A stretch of 39,549 nt of DNA from SAR324 cluster bacterium (GCA_028282885.1 JANQGX010000002.1:1-39549), one strand, 5' to 3'. Counted from the first letter of the stretch, positions 1 through 11,681 are shown. Notes: generated by a model from the sequence alone, not told the origin. Made by a program: numbers and translations.

Positions 1-149
1 TTGTTGCATGGCAGCTGTTTTCACTGCCGTCATGGGCCCCATGGCCCAGTCTCAAGCTGTTTTTTGACGCACTTCGCCTGTGCGTTGTTCACTACCGGCC
101 GCTTCTAAATAGTTTCGTACTACTGCTGTATACCGATTTATGCAGTTTG

Positions 150-434
150 TCACTGAAGAGCAACATCCGGTATCCAGTTTTTACTATCCTTTAACGCGTT
201 GCGGATTCGTATGATTCTCTGACGTGCCTCGGCTACAAGGATGAATAAAGGCAGATCACATCCAACCTTAATGACCAATCCGCGGCTTTTCTTAGTGACT
301 TTGACTGCAACTCTGAACAGGATACTATTCAATCTTTTGATCCGACATCTTCGATACTACCGTGGCAGTATAATCCGAGAAAAGTCCATATAGCGCGAGA
401 ATAGCGCTTTCAAATAACGTGAGAATTTTTTCTA
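150..434 (-). pseudogene. possible transposase C-terminal remnant
   Basis: On the minus strand one frame stays open from about 434 down to 150 apart from a single in-frame TAG near 357-359. The conceptual product is rich in basic and hydrophobic residues (FRVAVKVTKKSRGLVIKV, then a helix with RQRIIRIRNAL). That is reminiscent of the C-terminal end of DDE transposases of the IS4/IS1380 kind, where a basic helix-strand-helix follows the catalytic core. No catalytic residue is left, and neither a start codon with a ribosome site nor inverted repeats can be seen. It may equally be chance coding potential in decayed DNA. The rest of 1-777 holds no gene I can support; the only other structure is the hairpin at 524-542. 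Confidence 0.22.
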
Positions 435-523
435 AATAATCCGGAAATCAACAGAAGTAATTTACACAAGACCATTAATCAACCATGCTTAGGTTCTTTG
501 AAACTCAAATTTCCCAACACGAA

Positions 524-542
524 TTGGGAGTTGAACTCCCAA
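524..542. repeat. perfect inverted repeat (hairpin)
   Basis: TTGGGAG-TTGAA-CTCCCAA is a perfect 7-bp stem with a 5-nt loop, in the gene-free stretch left of tetR. An upstream TTCCCAA at 511-517 could pair alternatively with the left arm. There is no T-run, so it is not a convincing terminator. Its role is unknown. Confidence 0.4.
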
Positions 543-829
543 GGTATCCACTTTGCGAACCGCTTCATTTCGCCTCGGGAACTACAGCAGTACTATCCCC
601 TCATGCGACAATCCGAAATCGGCCACCTCCACACCCTTTCAAAGCGAAATACGGATCTTAGGGCCTGATAAACCAACTCATCCTATTCATTTCTTGATAA
701 TTCCACTTTTATAAACTCCATTGATCCAATTTTGATGTTTGGGCTGGTAGAAACTTTCTTTCATATTTATTTGCATCTTGCAAATTTATTACTATATCTT
801 CTATAATTTAACGCTTTTTGAAAATTTTA

Positions 830-859
830 TTGACGAAGGATCAATCTCTGATTTAAAAT
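830..859 (+). promoter_or_regulatory. candidate tetR promoter
   Basis: TTGACG (830-835), an 18-bp spacer and TAAAAT (854-859) resemble a sigma70 promoter. Its -10 box abuts the 859-876 operator, so a bound repressor would cover the start point. A second candidate lies upstream: TTGCAA (778-783), 18 bp, TATAAT (802-807). Confidence 0.5.
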
Positions 860-876
860 GACCGAAATTTCAGTCA
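859..876. promoter_or_regulatory. TetR operator, copy 1
   Basis: TGACCGAAATTTCAGTCA is an 18-bp near-perfect palindrome 9 bp before the tetR start codon. The exact reverse complement recurs at 1522-1539 before the exporter gene. Two identical palindromes flanking a tetR gene are the usual sign of autoregulation plus control of the neighbouring transporter. Confidence 0.8.
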
Positions 877-885
877 AAATTAGCT

Positions 886-1476
886 ATGGCAAAAATTGTC
901 GATAAGGAAGAGAAAAAAATCAGGATTCTGGAAGCAGCCCTGCGGGTTATTGGGCAAAAGGGCATCGCCGGCACTAAAATAAACGATATCGCTGAAGAGG
1001 CGGGAATAGGGAAGGGAACGATCTATCTTTATTTCAAAAACAAAGAGGAGATCCTGAAATCTATTCTTAAGCAGCACATCGGTTCGAGTAATCATGCCAT
1101 CGAATCAATCATGGAGGGAGCGGAATCGCCTGAAGAGAAAGTCAAAGCTCTCCTGGCCGATTTCATCAGCACGACTGAGCATAATCATTATCCTCCAAGC
1201 GTTCAACTTGAAATTCTGGCGGCTGTAATCAGAGATTGTTCCAACCTCCATTTAAGTCAGGGGATGTTGCATTTCAGGTCTCTGCTAAGCCAGTTGTTGA
1301 AAGACACGGATCAATCGGATGCCGTTTCGGAACTACATCGGAATCTTGCATCATCGATAGTCGCACTGCTGCACGGATTAGTCATATTGTCGTCAGTCGA
1401 TCCTGAAAACTTCCAGATCAAACGGATTGTAACTGAAACAACCGATTTCATTCTAAAATCGTTGAAGAAGCAGTAG
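886..1476 (+). CDS. TetR/AcrR family transcriptional regulator
   Basis: A 196-residue one-component repressor. The N-terminus (about residues 10-57) carries the TetR helix-turn-helix: ILEAALRVIGQKG, then TKINDIAEEAGIGKGTIYLYFKNKEEIL, with the typical G-KGTIY-YF recognition helix. The remaining all-helical part would bind the inducer and dimerise; its ligand cannot be told from sequence. The length is normal for the family. The same 18-bp palindrome lies just upstream of this gene and just upstream of the RND exporter gene that follows 126 bp downstream. The likely job is therefore repression of itself and of the exporter/LolA-like pair until an envelope-active or lipid-like compound binds. 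The ligand and the direction of regulation are inference; the fold assignment is secure. Confidence 0.93.
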   Translation: MAKIVDKEEKKIRILEAALRVIGQKGIAGTKINDIAEEAGIGKGTIYLYFKNKEEILKSILKQHIGSSNHAIESIMEGAESPEEKVKALLADFISTTEHNHYPPSVQLEILAAVIRDCSNLHLSQGMLHFRSLLSQLLKDTDQSDAVSELHRNLASSIVALLHGLVILSSVDPENFQIKRIVTETTDFILKSLKKQ

Positions 1477-1521
1477 GCATTTTGGGACATTGAAAAATCA
1501 AAAAATATAGTAGTCAATTAT

Positions 1522-1539
1522 TGACTGAAATTTCGGTCA
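1522..1539. promoter_or_regulatory. TetR operator, copy 2, with exporter promoter candidates
   Basis: TGACTGAAATTTCGGTCA is the exact reverse complement of the 859-876 site. It overlaps a possible -35 TTGACT (1521-1526) with TAATCA 16 bp on (1543-1548). It also lies just downstream of TTGGGA (1482-1487), 18 bp, TATAGT (1506-1511). Either arrangement lets the TetR protein block exporter transcription. Confidence 0.78.
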
Positions 1540-1602
1540 TAATAATCAAAATCCGTGAAAATCGGATTTGACCAATCAGTAAACAAACTATCAGGGATGT
1601 CC

Positions 1603-4173
1603 ATGGCAAATATCCGAGTAAGACTCAATCGCTATTTTGAAAATATACCGTATGTTGTCCGTTCAAATCGATGGAAAACATGGATAGGTTTTATTCTTTT
1701 GACCGTTTTTATGGTCGCCGGTGTGGGACGATTTAAACTGGATATCTCCATGGTTTCTTTTTTCAAGGAAAAGGAACCGGTCAAGCTTGCATACGATAGA
1801 TTCCGGGCTGTTTTCGGCGGCGATGAAATCGTCTACATCGTGTATGAGGCTAAAGACGGCAATGTTTTCTCCCCTCATTCGCTCAAAGCGGTTCGCGGTA
1901 TTCAGGATGAACTACTTAACTTTCGTCTTTTAACCAAATCACCCGAGACATCCCCCTTCAACCGCATCACCGATGTTATCACGATCATCAACGCTTCATA
2001 TCTGGAATCGGATAGAGATACACTGATTTCCCGTGATTTCATCGGGGATGGACTTCCCAAGACCGAAGCGGAAGTTAGAGGATTACAGCAACTTGCATTG
2101 AAACAGAAAGATTATCCAAAACGTTACTTTTCAACGGATTTTCGTTACGGCGGCCTAATTATAAAAACCGACTTTAATGCCGTTCCCATCGACGCTCTTC
2201 AGAATTCCGGCTCAAATGGAAACCTCACGGTAGATGACGAACCTGAATTCGAAAAAATCACCGACACGGAAGCCGACATCATCTCAACCGACATTTATTC
2301 AGAGGACTATCTTCCGAAATTTGAAAAAACCCAGATGAAGGAGTATCTGTCCTTTATGAAAGAGATATCGGTTATCCTGGATAAACCGGAATATTCGGAT
2401 CATCTTGCTTTTTATCCTGTGGGAAATCCGCCGCTGATGTCCTATGCTTTCAAAAACATGATGTCGGAAATGGGCATGATAATGCTTGGTGTGCTGTTAC
2501 TGATTATCGGCGTTATGTGGATACTCTTCAGATCGTTCAGCGCGGTTTTGTGGCCAGTTCTGATTGTTGCCTTCTCGCTGGTCTGGGTAATGGGCACCAT
2601 CGGCTGGAGCGGTCTGGCCATGACGGAAATGTATAATGTTATCGTCTTCCTCGTTTTAGCCGTCGGTATTGCCGATGCCATTCACATACTGTCCGGTTAC
2701 ATTTACTATAGAAATCAAAGTCTTTCACACTCTGATGCCGTTCTGGCGGTTTACAAAAAATCCTGCCTGGCCTGTTTTCTGACCAGCATTACAACTTCGA
2801 TCGGCCTGCTTTCCATGGTTCTGGTGCCGATCATACCGCTTCAACGATTTGCCGTTTTCGCCGCCTCCGGGGTAATATATGCATTCGTTCTGACCGTGGT
2901 TCTACTTCCACTGATGCTGGACATCTGGAACCCCGTATCCAAAAAGAAAGCTGAAAAAATCTCGCCTTCAGGGTCAAGAACTCACTTTATTCAACAGTTT
3001 ATCAGGCGTTTTGAGACAATCGGATTTCGCTTTCCCAGAATAATCATCCCGATATTCACTGTGGTCGCCCTGATACTAATTATCGGTTCTACTAACGTAA
3101 GGGTGGAAAGCAATGCCATTGAAAACCTTAAGGACGGGATTCCGTTAAAAAACGCCTATAACCTGGTGGATCGTTTTATGGGAGGAACCGGCAACCTTGA
3201 GATACTGGTTGATACCGGAAAAACGAACGGATTGAAGGATCCGATCGTTCTAAAAGCAATCGATGATCTACAAACCTATCTTCAGTCTTCCTTTCCGGAC
3301 CTGGTGGTCAAAACCTTTTCACTGGCCGACATGGCCAAGGATTCGTTCAAGGCACTTCATGCAGGCGATCTGGAAAAACACATCATTCCGGAAGATGAAA
3401 TAACTCTTGCTCAAACTCTTTTCATGTTTGAAAGTGCCAATCCCAAGGATCGGCGTCAACTTGTTTCAGACGATTATCGTTTGGCCAGAATCGGCATCAA
3501 CAGCAAAAACCTAGGTTCCATTAAAGGCCTGAAATTGATGAACGCAGTTGATTCTTATATCGAGCGCAATCTAAAGCCGCTTGTTGCAACCTACCCGGAT
3601 CTAACCATCACCACAACCGGTCAGTTACCCCTTCAATTGAAGTTGATGGATTATATCAGTTGGTCCCAGGTTCGCAGTTTTGGAATTGCACTAACCGTAA
3701 TTTCCATTATTTTACTGTTGGTACTGGGTTGCATTAGAATCGGACTCGTTGCGATTATTCCAAATCTGCTCCCCATAGTAACGGCTTTTGGGGTAATGGG
3801 GATATTCGACATGCCGCTGGATGTCCATACTTTATTGGTTGTCCCTATCGTCATCGGTATTGCGGTTGACGACACCATCCATTTTTTGACGCATTTCAGA
3901 TTGGAAATGCAGGCGAGTGGAGATTTGAAACAGTCTATTATTCGTTCCTACAGGGAAGCCGGTCAGGCAATTGTTTTCACGTCACTGGTGCTGGCATTTG
4001 GATTTCTGGTTTTCCTGTTTTCCAGCAATAAAGGATTCAGCTATTTCGGAATTTTAAGCGCGGTTTCCATATTAACGGCAACCATCGCGGACTTGCTTCT
4101 TCTACCCGCTCTTTTATTCGTCGTTGAAAGGAACAGGCAGCATTCGGAAAAAGCAGTTGTACAACCTGATTAA
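1603..4173 (+). CDS. RND superfamily exporter, MMPL-type
   Basis: A large inner-membrane protein of 856 residues from the start chosen here. It has the two-fold RND layout: one membrane helix, a large periplasmic loop and five clustered helices, repeated. Family signatures sit in each half: VGIADAIHILSGYIYY in the first and IGIAVDDTIHFLTHFR in the second, the latter holding the acidic pair used for proton coupling. Such proteins (COG1033 type) export lipids, hopanoids or other hydrophobic molecules; the substrate here is unknown. An upstream in-frame GTG at 1555 has no ribosome site and may lie at the transcription start. ATG 1603 has AGG seven bases before it, and ATG 1597 is the other option. 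The LolA-like gene follows after 13 bp, in the same operon. Regulation by the upstream TetR protein is likely. Confidence 0.9.
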   Translation: MANIRVRLNRYFENIPYVVRSNRWKTWIGFILLTVFMVAGVGRFKLDISMVSFFKEKEPVKLAYDRFRAVFGGDEIVYIVYEAKDGNVFSPHSLKAVRGIQDELLNFRLLTKSPETSPFNRITDVITIINASYLESDRDTLISRDFIGDGLPKTEAEVRGLQQLALKQKDYPKRYFSTDFRYGGLIIKTDFNAVPIDALQNSGSNGNLTVDDEPEFEKITDTEADIISTDIYSEDYLPKFEKTQMKEYLSFMKEISVILDKPEYSDHLAFYPVGNPPLMSYAFKNMMSEMGMIMLGVLLLIIGVMWILFRSFSAVLWPVLIVAFSLVWVMGTIGWSGLAMTEMYNVIVFLVLAVGIADAIHILSGYIYYRNQSLSHSDAVLAVYKKSCLACFLTSITTSIGLLSMVLVPIIPLQRFAVFAASGVIYAFVLTVVLLPLMLDIWNPVSKKKAEKISPSGSRTHFIQQFIRRFETIGFRFPRIIIPIFTVVALILIIGSTNVRVESNAIENLKDGIPLKNAYNLVDRFMGGTGNLEILVDTGKTNGLKDPIVLKAIDDLQTYLQSSFPDLVVKTFSLADMAKDSFKALHAGDLEKHIIPEDEITLAQTLFMFESANPKDRRQLVSDDYRLARIGINSKNLGSIKGLKLMNAVDSYIERNLKPLVATYPDLTITTTGQLPLQLKLMDYISWSQVRSFGIALTVISIILLLVLGCIRIGLVAIIPNLLPIVTAFGVMGIFDMPLDVHTLLVVPIVIGIAVDDTIHFLTHFRLEMQASGDLKQSIIRSYREAGQAIVFTSLVLAFGFLVFLFSSNKGFSYFGILSAVSILTATIADLLLLPALLFVVERNRQHSEKAVVQPD

Positions 4174-4186
4174 TGAGGAGAAACCC

Positions 4187-5065
4187 ATGAAGGCGTTCAC
4201 CACCGCATCCCTGTCAACCCTGTTGATCATGACCACGTCCTTGTCTTTTGCACAGCCCCCAAGGGAGATTATGAAGAAGGTAAACGAAAGGAAAGATGGA
4301 ACCACCCAGTTCTCAAAAATTGAACTCTCGACCTGTCGATATACAGTAGCCAACAGAAAAATCAAATGCATCGAAAAGAGTCGGGTTAAAATTATGGAAT
4401 CGGTACGCAAGGACTTTGGTCCGGCTGAACAGGATTCAAAAAGCGTTATTACTATATTGGAACCGGCCGGCGAACGAGGAATCGGCTTTCTCCAGTTCGA
4501 CTGGGACGATCCGGATCGTGAAACCGATCAATGGATGTATTTCTCCGCCCTGGGAAAGGTTAAGCGAATCATATCCGGTAACGAAGACGAACCAAAAACC
4601 GGTAGTTTTTTCGGGACGGAAATCACCTATGAAGACATTGAAGCCAGACACCTCGATGATTATACGTATAAACTAATCGGCCGGGAAGTTTATCAAGAAC
4701 GCGATTGTTGGGTTATCCAATCAACTCCGACACCCGAAAGATTGAAAAAAAGCAATTACAGCAAGTCGATAAACTGGATCGATAAAGAACGCTACCTGAC
4801 CCTGAAGAGTATTCTGTTTAATCAACAGGGCAGACGACTGAAACGAATTACAAACAGTGAAATTAAAAAAATAAACGAAATCTGGGTAATGAGGAATATG
4901 TTGGTCAACAATCTGGAAACGAAAAGATTAACGACCTTCAGACTGCTCTCCACCGCATTTGATTTTAAAGTCGACGACCAGTTCTTCACCCAGCGGACCT
5001 TGACCGACAGTGTTTTCAGGGAACAAAACCTGAAGCAATATCGGTTAAGTCTTGGCAGCCGATAA
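4187..5065 (+). CDS. outer-membrane lipoprotein-sorting (LolA-like) periplasmic protein
   Basis: A 292-residue protein with a clear signal peptide (MKAFTTASLSTLLIMTTSLSFA, cleavage before QPP). The mature part is beta-rich: EIMKKVNERKDGTT at the start, GIGFLQFDWDDPDRETDQWMYF in the middle and EIKKINEIWVMRNMLVNN late. This matches the COG2834-type LolA/LppX-like proteins that shuttle lipids or lipoproteins across the periplasm. An in-frame ATG at 4124 exists but lies inside the exporter gene. ATG 4187 has the strong ribosome site GAGGAG and gives the signal peptide, so it is chosen. Such proteins often sit next to COG1033 RND exporters, where they probably accept cargo from the exporter. The precise cargo is not known. 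Confidence 0.85.
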   Translation: MKAFTTASLSTLLIMTTSLSFAQPPREIMKKVNERKDGTTQFSKIELSTCRYTVANRKIKCIEKSRVKIMESVRKDFGPAEQDSKSVITILEPAGERGIGFLQFDWDDPDRETDQWMYFSALGKVKRIISGNEDEPKTGSFFGTEITYEDIEARHLDDYTYKLIGREVYQERDCWVIQSTPTPERLKKSNYSKSINWIDKERYLTLKSILFNQQGRRLKRITNSEIKKINEIWVMRNMLVNNLETKRLTTFRLLSTAFDFKVDDQFFTQRTLTDSVFREQNLKQYRLSLGSR

Positions 5066-5134
5066 GATGAGAGGATAAGAGCTTGCTTTTTATGTGTCAA
5101 AGTATCGATCATGCGTTTTGAAGAAAACGGCACG

Positions 5135-5520
5135 TAATCTTGGATTTGAGTCTTATCTTGCGCTTCATCTCATAAATCCAGGTATTTTAGAATCTTTTTA
5201 ATTGGCATCATTCCTTTAATAAACGAAATAATTCTCATTTCATGATCCTCTTTCCAGATCTTCTTGATGCACTCTCTCCATGTCAGTGAAGGAGAGTTTT
5301 TGGAACGATGTTCCGAGACATCGAGAGTTTGGTCTTCAAGAGTCTTTTTGTCTTTACGCAAATTGTCAGTCACAGTTTCTGCCTTAGCACGCATTCCCCT
5401 CGACTCACACAAATACCAGCCATGGTATCTCACCATTTGAAAATTCTTCTTGGGACTATGCTGGGTAACGGCAGCGACAAACTCTTCAGCCGTGTAAACC
5501 ACAAAGTTTTTTCAAATTTC
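5135..5520 (-). pseudogene. decayed IS91-type transposase C-terminus
   Basis: The open part (5170-5502) reads TAEEFVAAVTQHSPKK, then QMVRYHGWYLCESRGMRAKA, then LTWRECIKKIWKEDHEMRII and SFIKGMMPIKKILKYLDL. This is the C-terminal end of IS91/IS801-type (Y2 HUH) transposases. The zinc-ribbon segment that normally lies between IW-VD and MRIISFI (a CPKCGG-type Cys pair) is missing. The frame is stopped by TGA just upstream of KNFVVYTAEEF. At the 3' end a TGA stands where the family often has Trp after LDL, followed by MKRK in another frame. The catalytic HUH and double-Tyr part is absent. No insertion ends were recognised. The rest of 5066-5683 holds no other gene I can support. Confidence 0.72.
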
Positions 5521-5683
5521 CCTTTCTGCAAAGGGGCCAACGGTTTTTTAATTTTTTTGATGGTGGATCAGGGTAAGACTATCAGACAGTCAAGGAAAAT
5601 AAGTTCACGTAACGAAAAGGCTTCCAAACTCGTTTACGCTCGTGATCTGACAAAAAACCGAAGCGGTAATTCATCCACCGTTT

Positions 5684-6286
5684 CTAAATCAGAAAACCTG
5701 ATTGGACCGGAAACATCAACCGGGTGACCAGGGAACGAAGCAGAAAGGCCATCAGAGCCAGTACGAGAGGTGAGAAATCAATTTTGGATCTGGGTAGGTA
5801 TCTCTGAATAGGCGTCAAGAGGGGGTCGAGTAAAAACCAGATCGCTCTTATGATGGGATTATTGAGCGGAGGATTGACGAGGGCGAAAACAAACCAGAGA
5901 ACGGATAGAATAAGTACAAACCAGATAATGCTGGATGTGATATAGAGTGCTCCAAATATGATATAGAGGACAACATTGACAGCTCCGTCATTCAGTCCCA
6001 TGTCGCCAATTGTCAACGCCCCCAAGGATCGGATAATACCCGGCAGGGCAATTTCACCATAGATGACCAGTAACAGGGCTACAATGGGTGCGAATGCCGT
6101 AAATTTGTCTGGTAGTCTGAATCTTACCCAGTTCCACATAGGCAACGTGAGGCGATTGATCCAGTATACAATCTGGTTATTGGGATCCGCATTTATCCAC
6201 GACATGATGAAGGCGGCGATGTGAACCCAGGAATAAATTCTTAATACCCATTCAACAAGAACGGAAAACGAAACTATATGGTCCAT
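5684..6286 (-). CDS. YggT family membrane protein with two YGGT repeats
   Basis: A 200-residue integral membrane protein with two copies of the YGGT module. Copy one (residues about 10-85) has SWINADPNNQIVYWINRLTLPM. Copy two (about 118-195) has ALVNPPLNNPIIRAIWFLLDPLL followed by RSKIDFSPLVLALMAFLL. Each module contributes two membrane helices with a conserved N-P-I-x-W/R-I-x-x-L-x-P loop. YggT proteins are implicated in osmotic-shock tolerance, and in some bacteria and plastids in membrane organisation near division or photosystem sites; no biochemical activity is established. The gene lies 111 bp downstream of fliM on the same strand and may share its transcript. No good ribosome site precedes the ATG. 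Confidence 0.85.
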   Translation of the reverse strand: MDHIVSFSVLVEWVLRIYSWVHIAAFIMSWINADPNNQIVYWINRLTLPMWNWVRFRLPDKFTAFAPIVALLLVIYGEIALPGIIRSLGALTIGDMGLNDGAVNVVLYIIFGALYITSSIIWFVLILSVLWFVFALVNPPLNNPIIRAIWFLLDPLLTPIQRYLPRSKIDFSPLVLALMAFLLRSLVTRLMFPVQSGFLI

Positions 6287-6397
6287 AGTAAAATCGAGTC
6301 AATAATAGTTGATAGATCTCTTTTCGAGAACAAGCAGGTGGGAATCAAGAAGTGATCGGAAATCGGGTTCGGATCCTGTTGATGACACAACTCAGTT

Positions 6398-7399
6398 TTA
6401 TTCAAATTCACCTGTTGCCGGGGGTACATACACTTTCTTTGTAATTTTAATCGCTTGATTTCCTTTGTAGCTGCCCTGGAATCCCATGAATTTCGGTACT
6501 CCCTCAACCTTAACCGCAAGCGGCTGGTTTACCTCCTGATCAAGCGGAATGATATCACCTACCTGCAGTTTTAGAAAATCTCTAACCGTCAATTCAGCAT
6601 CCCCAAGTTCAACCAGCAGGCTGACGAAAGCTTCCTGAATGTTTTCGCGGAATCGATTACCCCAAACTGTATCCTCTTCGTTCTGATCCGCCTGGAAACC
6701 CGAATCCAATTTACTTCTAATGGGTTCGATCATGGAATAGGGGACGCAGATGGTCAGTGTCATTGGGGCCTTTCCCATCTCCACATCGAAAGTGATCACG
6801 ACAACCACTTCACTCTGGGGAACAATCGCCACAAACTGCGGGTTGATTTCCGCCCGGGTATAGGTAATCTGAACCGGAAACACGGGTCTCCAAGCCACCT
6901 GGAGATCTTCCAGGGCACTGATAACGGTTCTTTTGACCAGTTTTTGCTCGATTGCCGTAAAATCACGACCTTCCGCCTTGACTTCCAGTTCGCCGGTTCC
7001 GCCATACATGATGTCAACCAGATTGAATACCAGTCGGGTTTCCAGTACCATGATGGCATTCCCTCGAAGAGGATTCATACGAAACAGGTTCAGGGAGGAG
7101 GGAACAGGAAGGGTTTTGAGGAACTCGCCGAATTTTATCAGTTCAGTGGAGCGAACACTGATATCGACAACTTTTCTTAAGGCACCGGAGAGGGTCAAAC
7201 GGAACATCCTCACGAATCGATCGTGAATGATTTCCAGGGTTGGCATCCGCCCCCTGATAATTCGGTCCTGGCTGGTTAGGTCATATGGAATCACCGCGTT
7301 GTCATCGATATCGGGCATATCGAATTCATCTTCCATATCCCCGCCTTCAATCCCCTTTAACAACGCATCTACTTCATTCTGAGAAAGTACCTGTGACAT
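6398..7399 (-). CDS. fliM: flagellar motor switch protein FliM
   Basis: A 333-residue switch protein of the flagellar C-ring. Residues 5-14 (LSQNEVDALL) are the conserved N-terminal peptide that binds phosphorylated CheY. The middle CheC-like domain includes MYGGTGELEVKAEGRDFTAIE. The C-terminal SpoA/FliN-like domain (about 255-325) includes VELGDAELTVRDFLKLQVGD and MGFQGSYKGNQAIKI. Length and motifs are those of a functional FliM. AAAGGGAAA lies just before the ATG as ribosome site. It stands alone: no fliL, fliN, fliP or other flagellar gene lies within several kilobases on either side, so the flagellar genes are scattered in this genome. It probably has its own promoter (7449-7477). Confidence 0.96.
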   Translation of the reverse strand: MSQVLSQNEVDALLKGIEGGDMEDEFDMPDIDDNAVIPYDLTSQDRIIRGRMPTLEIIHDRFVRMFRLTLSGALRKVVDISVRSTELIKFGEFLKTLPVPSSLNLFRMNPLRGNAIMVLETRLVFNLVDIMYGGTGELEVKAEGRDFTAIEQKLVKRTVISALEDLQVAWRPVFPVQITYTRAEINPQFVAIVPQSEVVVVITFDVEMGKAPMTLTICVPYSMIEPIRSKLDSGFQADQNEEDTVWGNRFRENIQEAFVSLLVELGDAELTVRDFLKLQVGDIIPLDQEVNQPLAVKVEGVPKFMGFQGSYKGNQAIKITKKVYVPPATGEFE

Positions 7400-7448
7400 A
7401 TTTTCCCTTTTTCGTTAAACACCCGGTATTTTTACGGACGGTTTTCCA

Positions 7449-7483
7449 ATTGTCTTTTTGGTATTTTACACTGTCAAGACAGT
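7449..7483 (-). promoter_or_regulatory. candidate fliM promoter with palindrome over the -35 box
   Basis: On the minus strand TTGACA (7472-7477), a 17-bp spacer and GACAAT (7449-7454) lie about 50-75 bp before the fliM start. The -35 box is embedded in ACTGTC-TT-GACAGT (7470-7483), a 6-bp-arm inverted repeat that could bind a regulator. Confidence 0.45.
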
Positions 7484-7583
7484 ATTTGTCGGCCCTTATT
7501 CAATCCATCAGGCTATGCTGACCGGTTTTGATTGATGGTTGGTTCACGTAAAAATGATTTAATGCAAAGGGAATTCCAATCTT

Positions 7584-8123
7584 CTAACTCATTAGAGAAT
7601 GCCAGATTTCCTCATCCACTTCATCGAAGAATTTACACCCTACCTTGTACTTTCCATTATAATCCACAACCCTTGCAACTTCAAACTCAAAATCCAAAAC
7701 GGAAGTATCTTGTTCTATAGGATCTTTTATGGATGCAGTCAGCGATATTCCCACATCAAACGGTCGATTACTAATAAAACTCAAGCCACCGGCCGAATAA
7801 TCAAATAACGGATAGATGACCTCCTTATCGCCATCAACCAAGCTGATATTGCCATTTGCGATATAGCGTTTGTGCTTCCTGATCTTGGCGTAATACTCTT
7901 CGGAAAAACCTTCATCGTCCAGGGGATGATCCCCCAATTCATCTATCAGCAAATCGTCGGAGGGATCGTCTGCTGCTTCAATAGATACTGAATCATCCAG
8001 ATCATCGCCCACATACTCGTCATCATCCAGAATGGTAATGATAACATTAGTTTTCTTTTTAATATTTAACGGTTCAATCAGATGCAGTTTGTTATTTTTG
8101 AATACCCCTTTAATCGAAAACAT
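7584..8123 (-). CDS. PilZ domain protein with AF2212-like N-terminus
   Basis: A 179-residue soluble protein. Residues 82-86 (RKHKR) give the RxxxR motif and residues 108-113 (DYSAGG) the D/NxSxxG motif, the two cyclic-di-GMP contact motifs of PilZ domains. Residues 1-31 (IKGVFKNNKLHLIEPLNI onwards) resemble the small AF2212-like (DUF104) beta fold, and an acidic linker (about 33-75) joins the two parts. A paralogue of the same layout is at 27179-27688; both share SEEYY, DYS-GGLSFIS and VGC-F-D-VDE-WH-L. CAGGGGATT precedes the ATG as ribosome site. It is expected to be a c-di-GMP-responsive effector. Its partner is unknown; adjacent fliM makes a motility link conceivable but unproved. Confidence 0.85.
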   Translation of the reverse strand: MFSIKGVFKNNKLHLIEPLNIKKKTNVIITILDDDEYVGDDLDDSVSIEAADDPSDDLLIDELGDHPLDDEGFSEEYYAKIRKHKRYIANGNISLVDGDKEVIYPLFDYSAGGLSFISNRPFDVGISLTASIKDPIEQDTSVLDFEFEVARVVDYNGKYKVGCKFFDEVDEEIWHSLMS

Positions 8124-8178
8124 TGTAATCCCCTGGTTAAATTGTATTAAACAACTGCGGTCGCAAACCGCTAATCAA

Positions 8179-8201
8179 CGGGGATTCGGCTTGAATCCCC
8201 G
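8179..8201. terminator. strong hairpin between rnr and the PilZ gene
   Basis: CGGGGATTC-GGCTT-GAATCCCCG is a perfect 9-bp stem about 95 nt after the rnr stop and 56 nt before the PilZ start. It lacks a T-run on either strand. It could be a weak terminator or 3'-end stabiliser of the tgt-rnr message, or a leader structure of the PilZ message. Confidence 0.5.
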
Positions 8202-8295
8202 GAATAGTATGACATTGAAACCTGTTCACAAATTCAGTGGTAGTTATTCTCATTTACCAAACAAAGCAAATATTTGCAAACGAATATGATTATAC

Positions 8296-11681
<3,386 letters not shown>

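Noticed and set aside
5308..5727. 139-codon plus-strand open frame
   Set aside because: It lies antisense to the decayed IS91 transposase and the end of the YggT gene. Its product has no recognisable motif.
7470..7483. ACTGTC-AA-GACAGT as a LexA/SOS box
   Set aside because: It does not match the known LexA consensus forms closely, and fliM is not an SOS gene. It is left as an unassigned palindrome.
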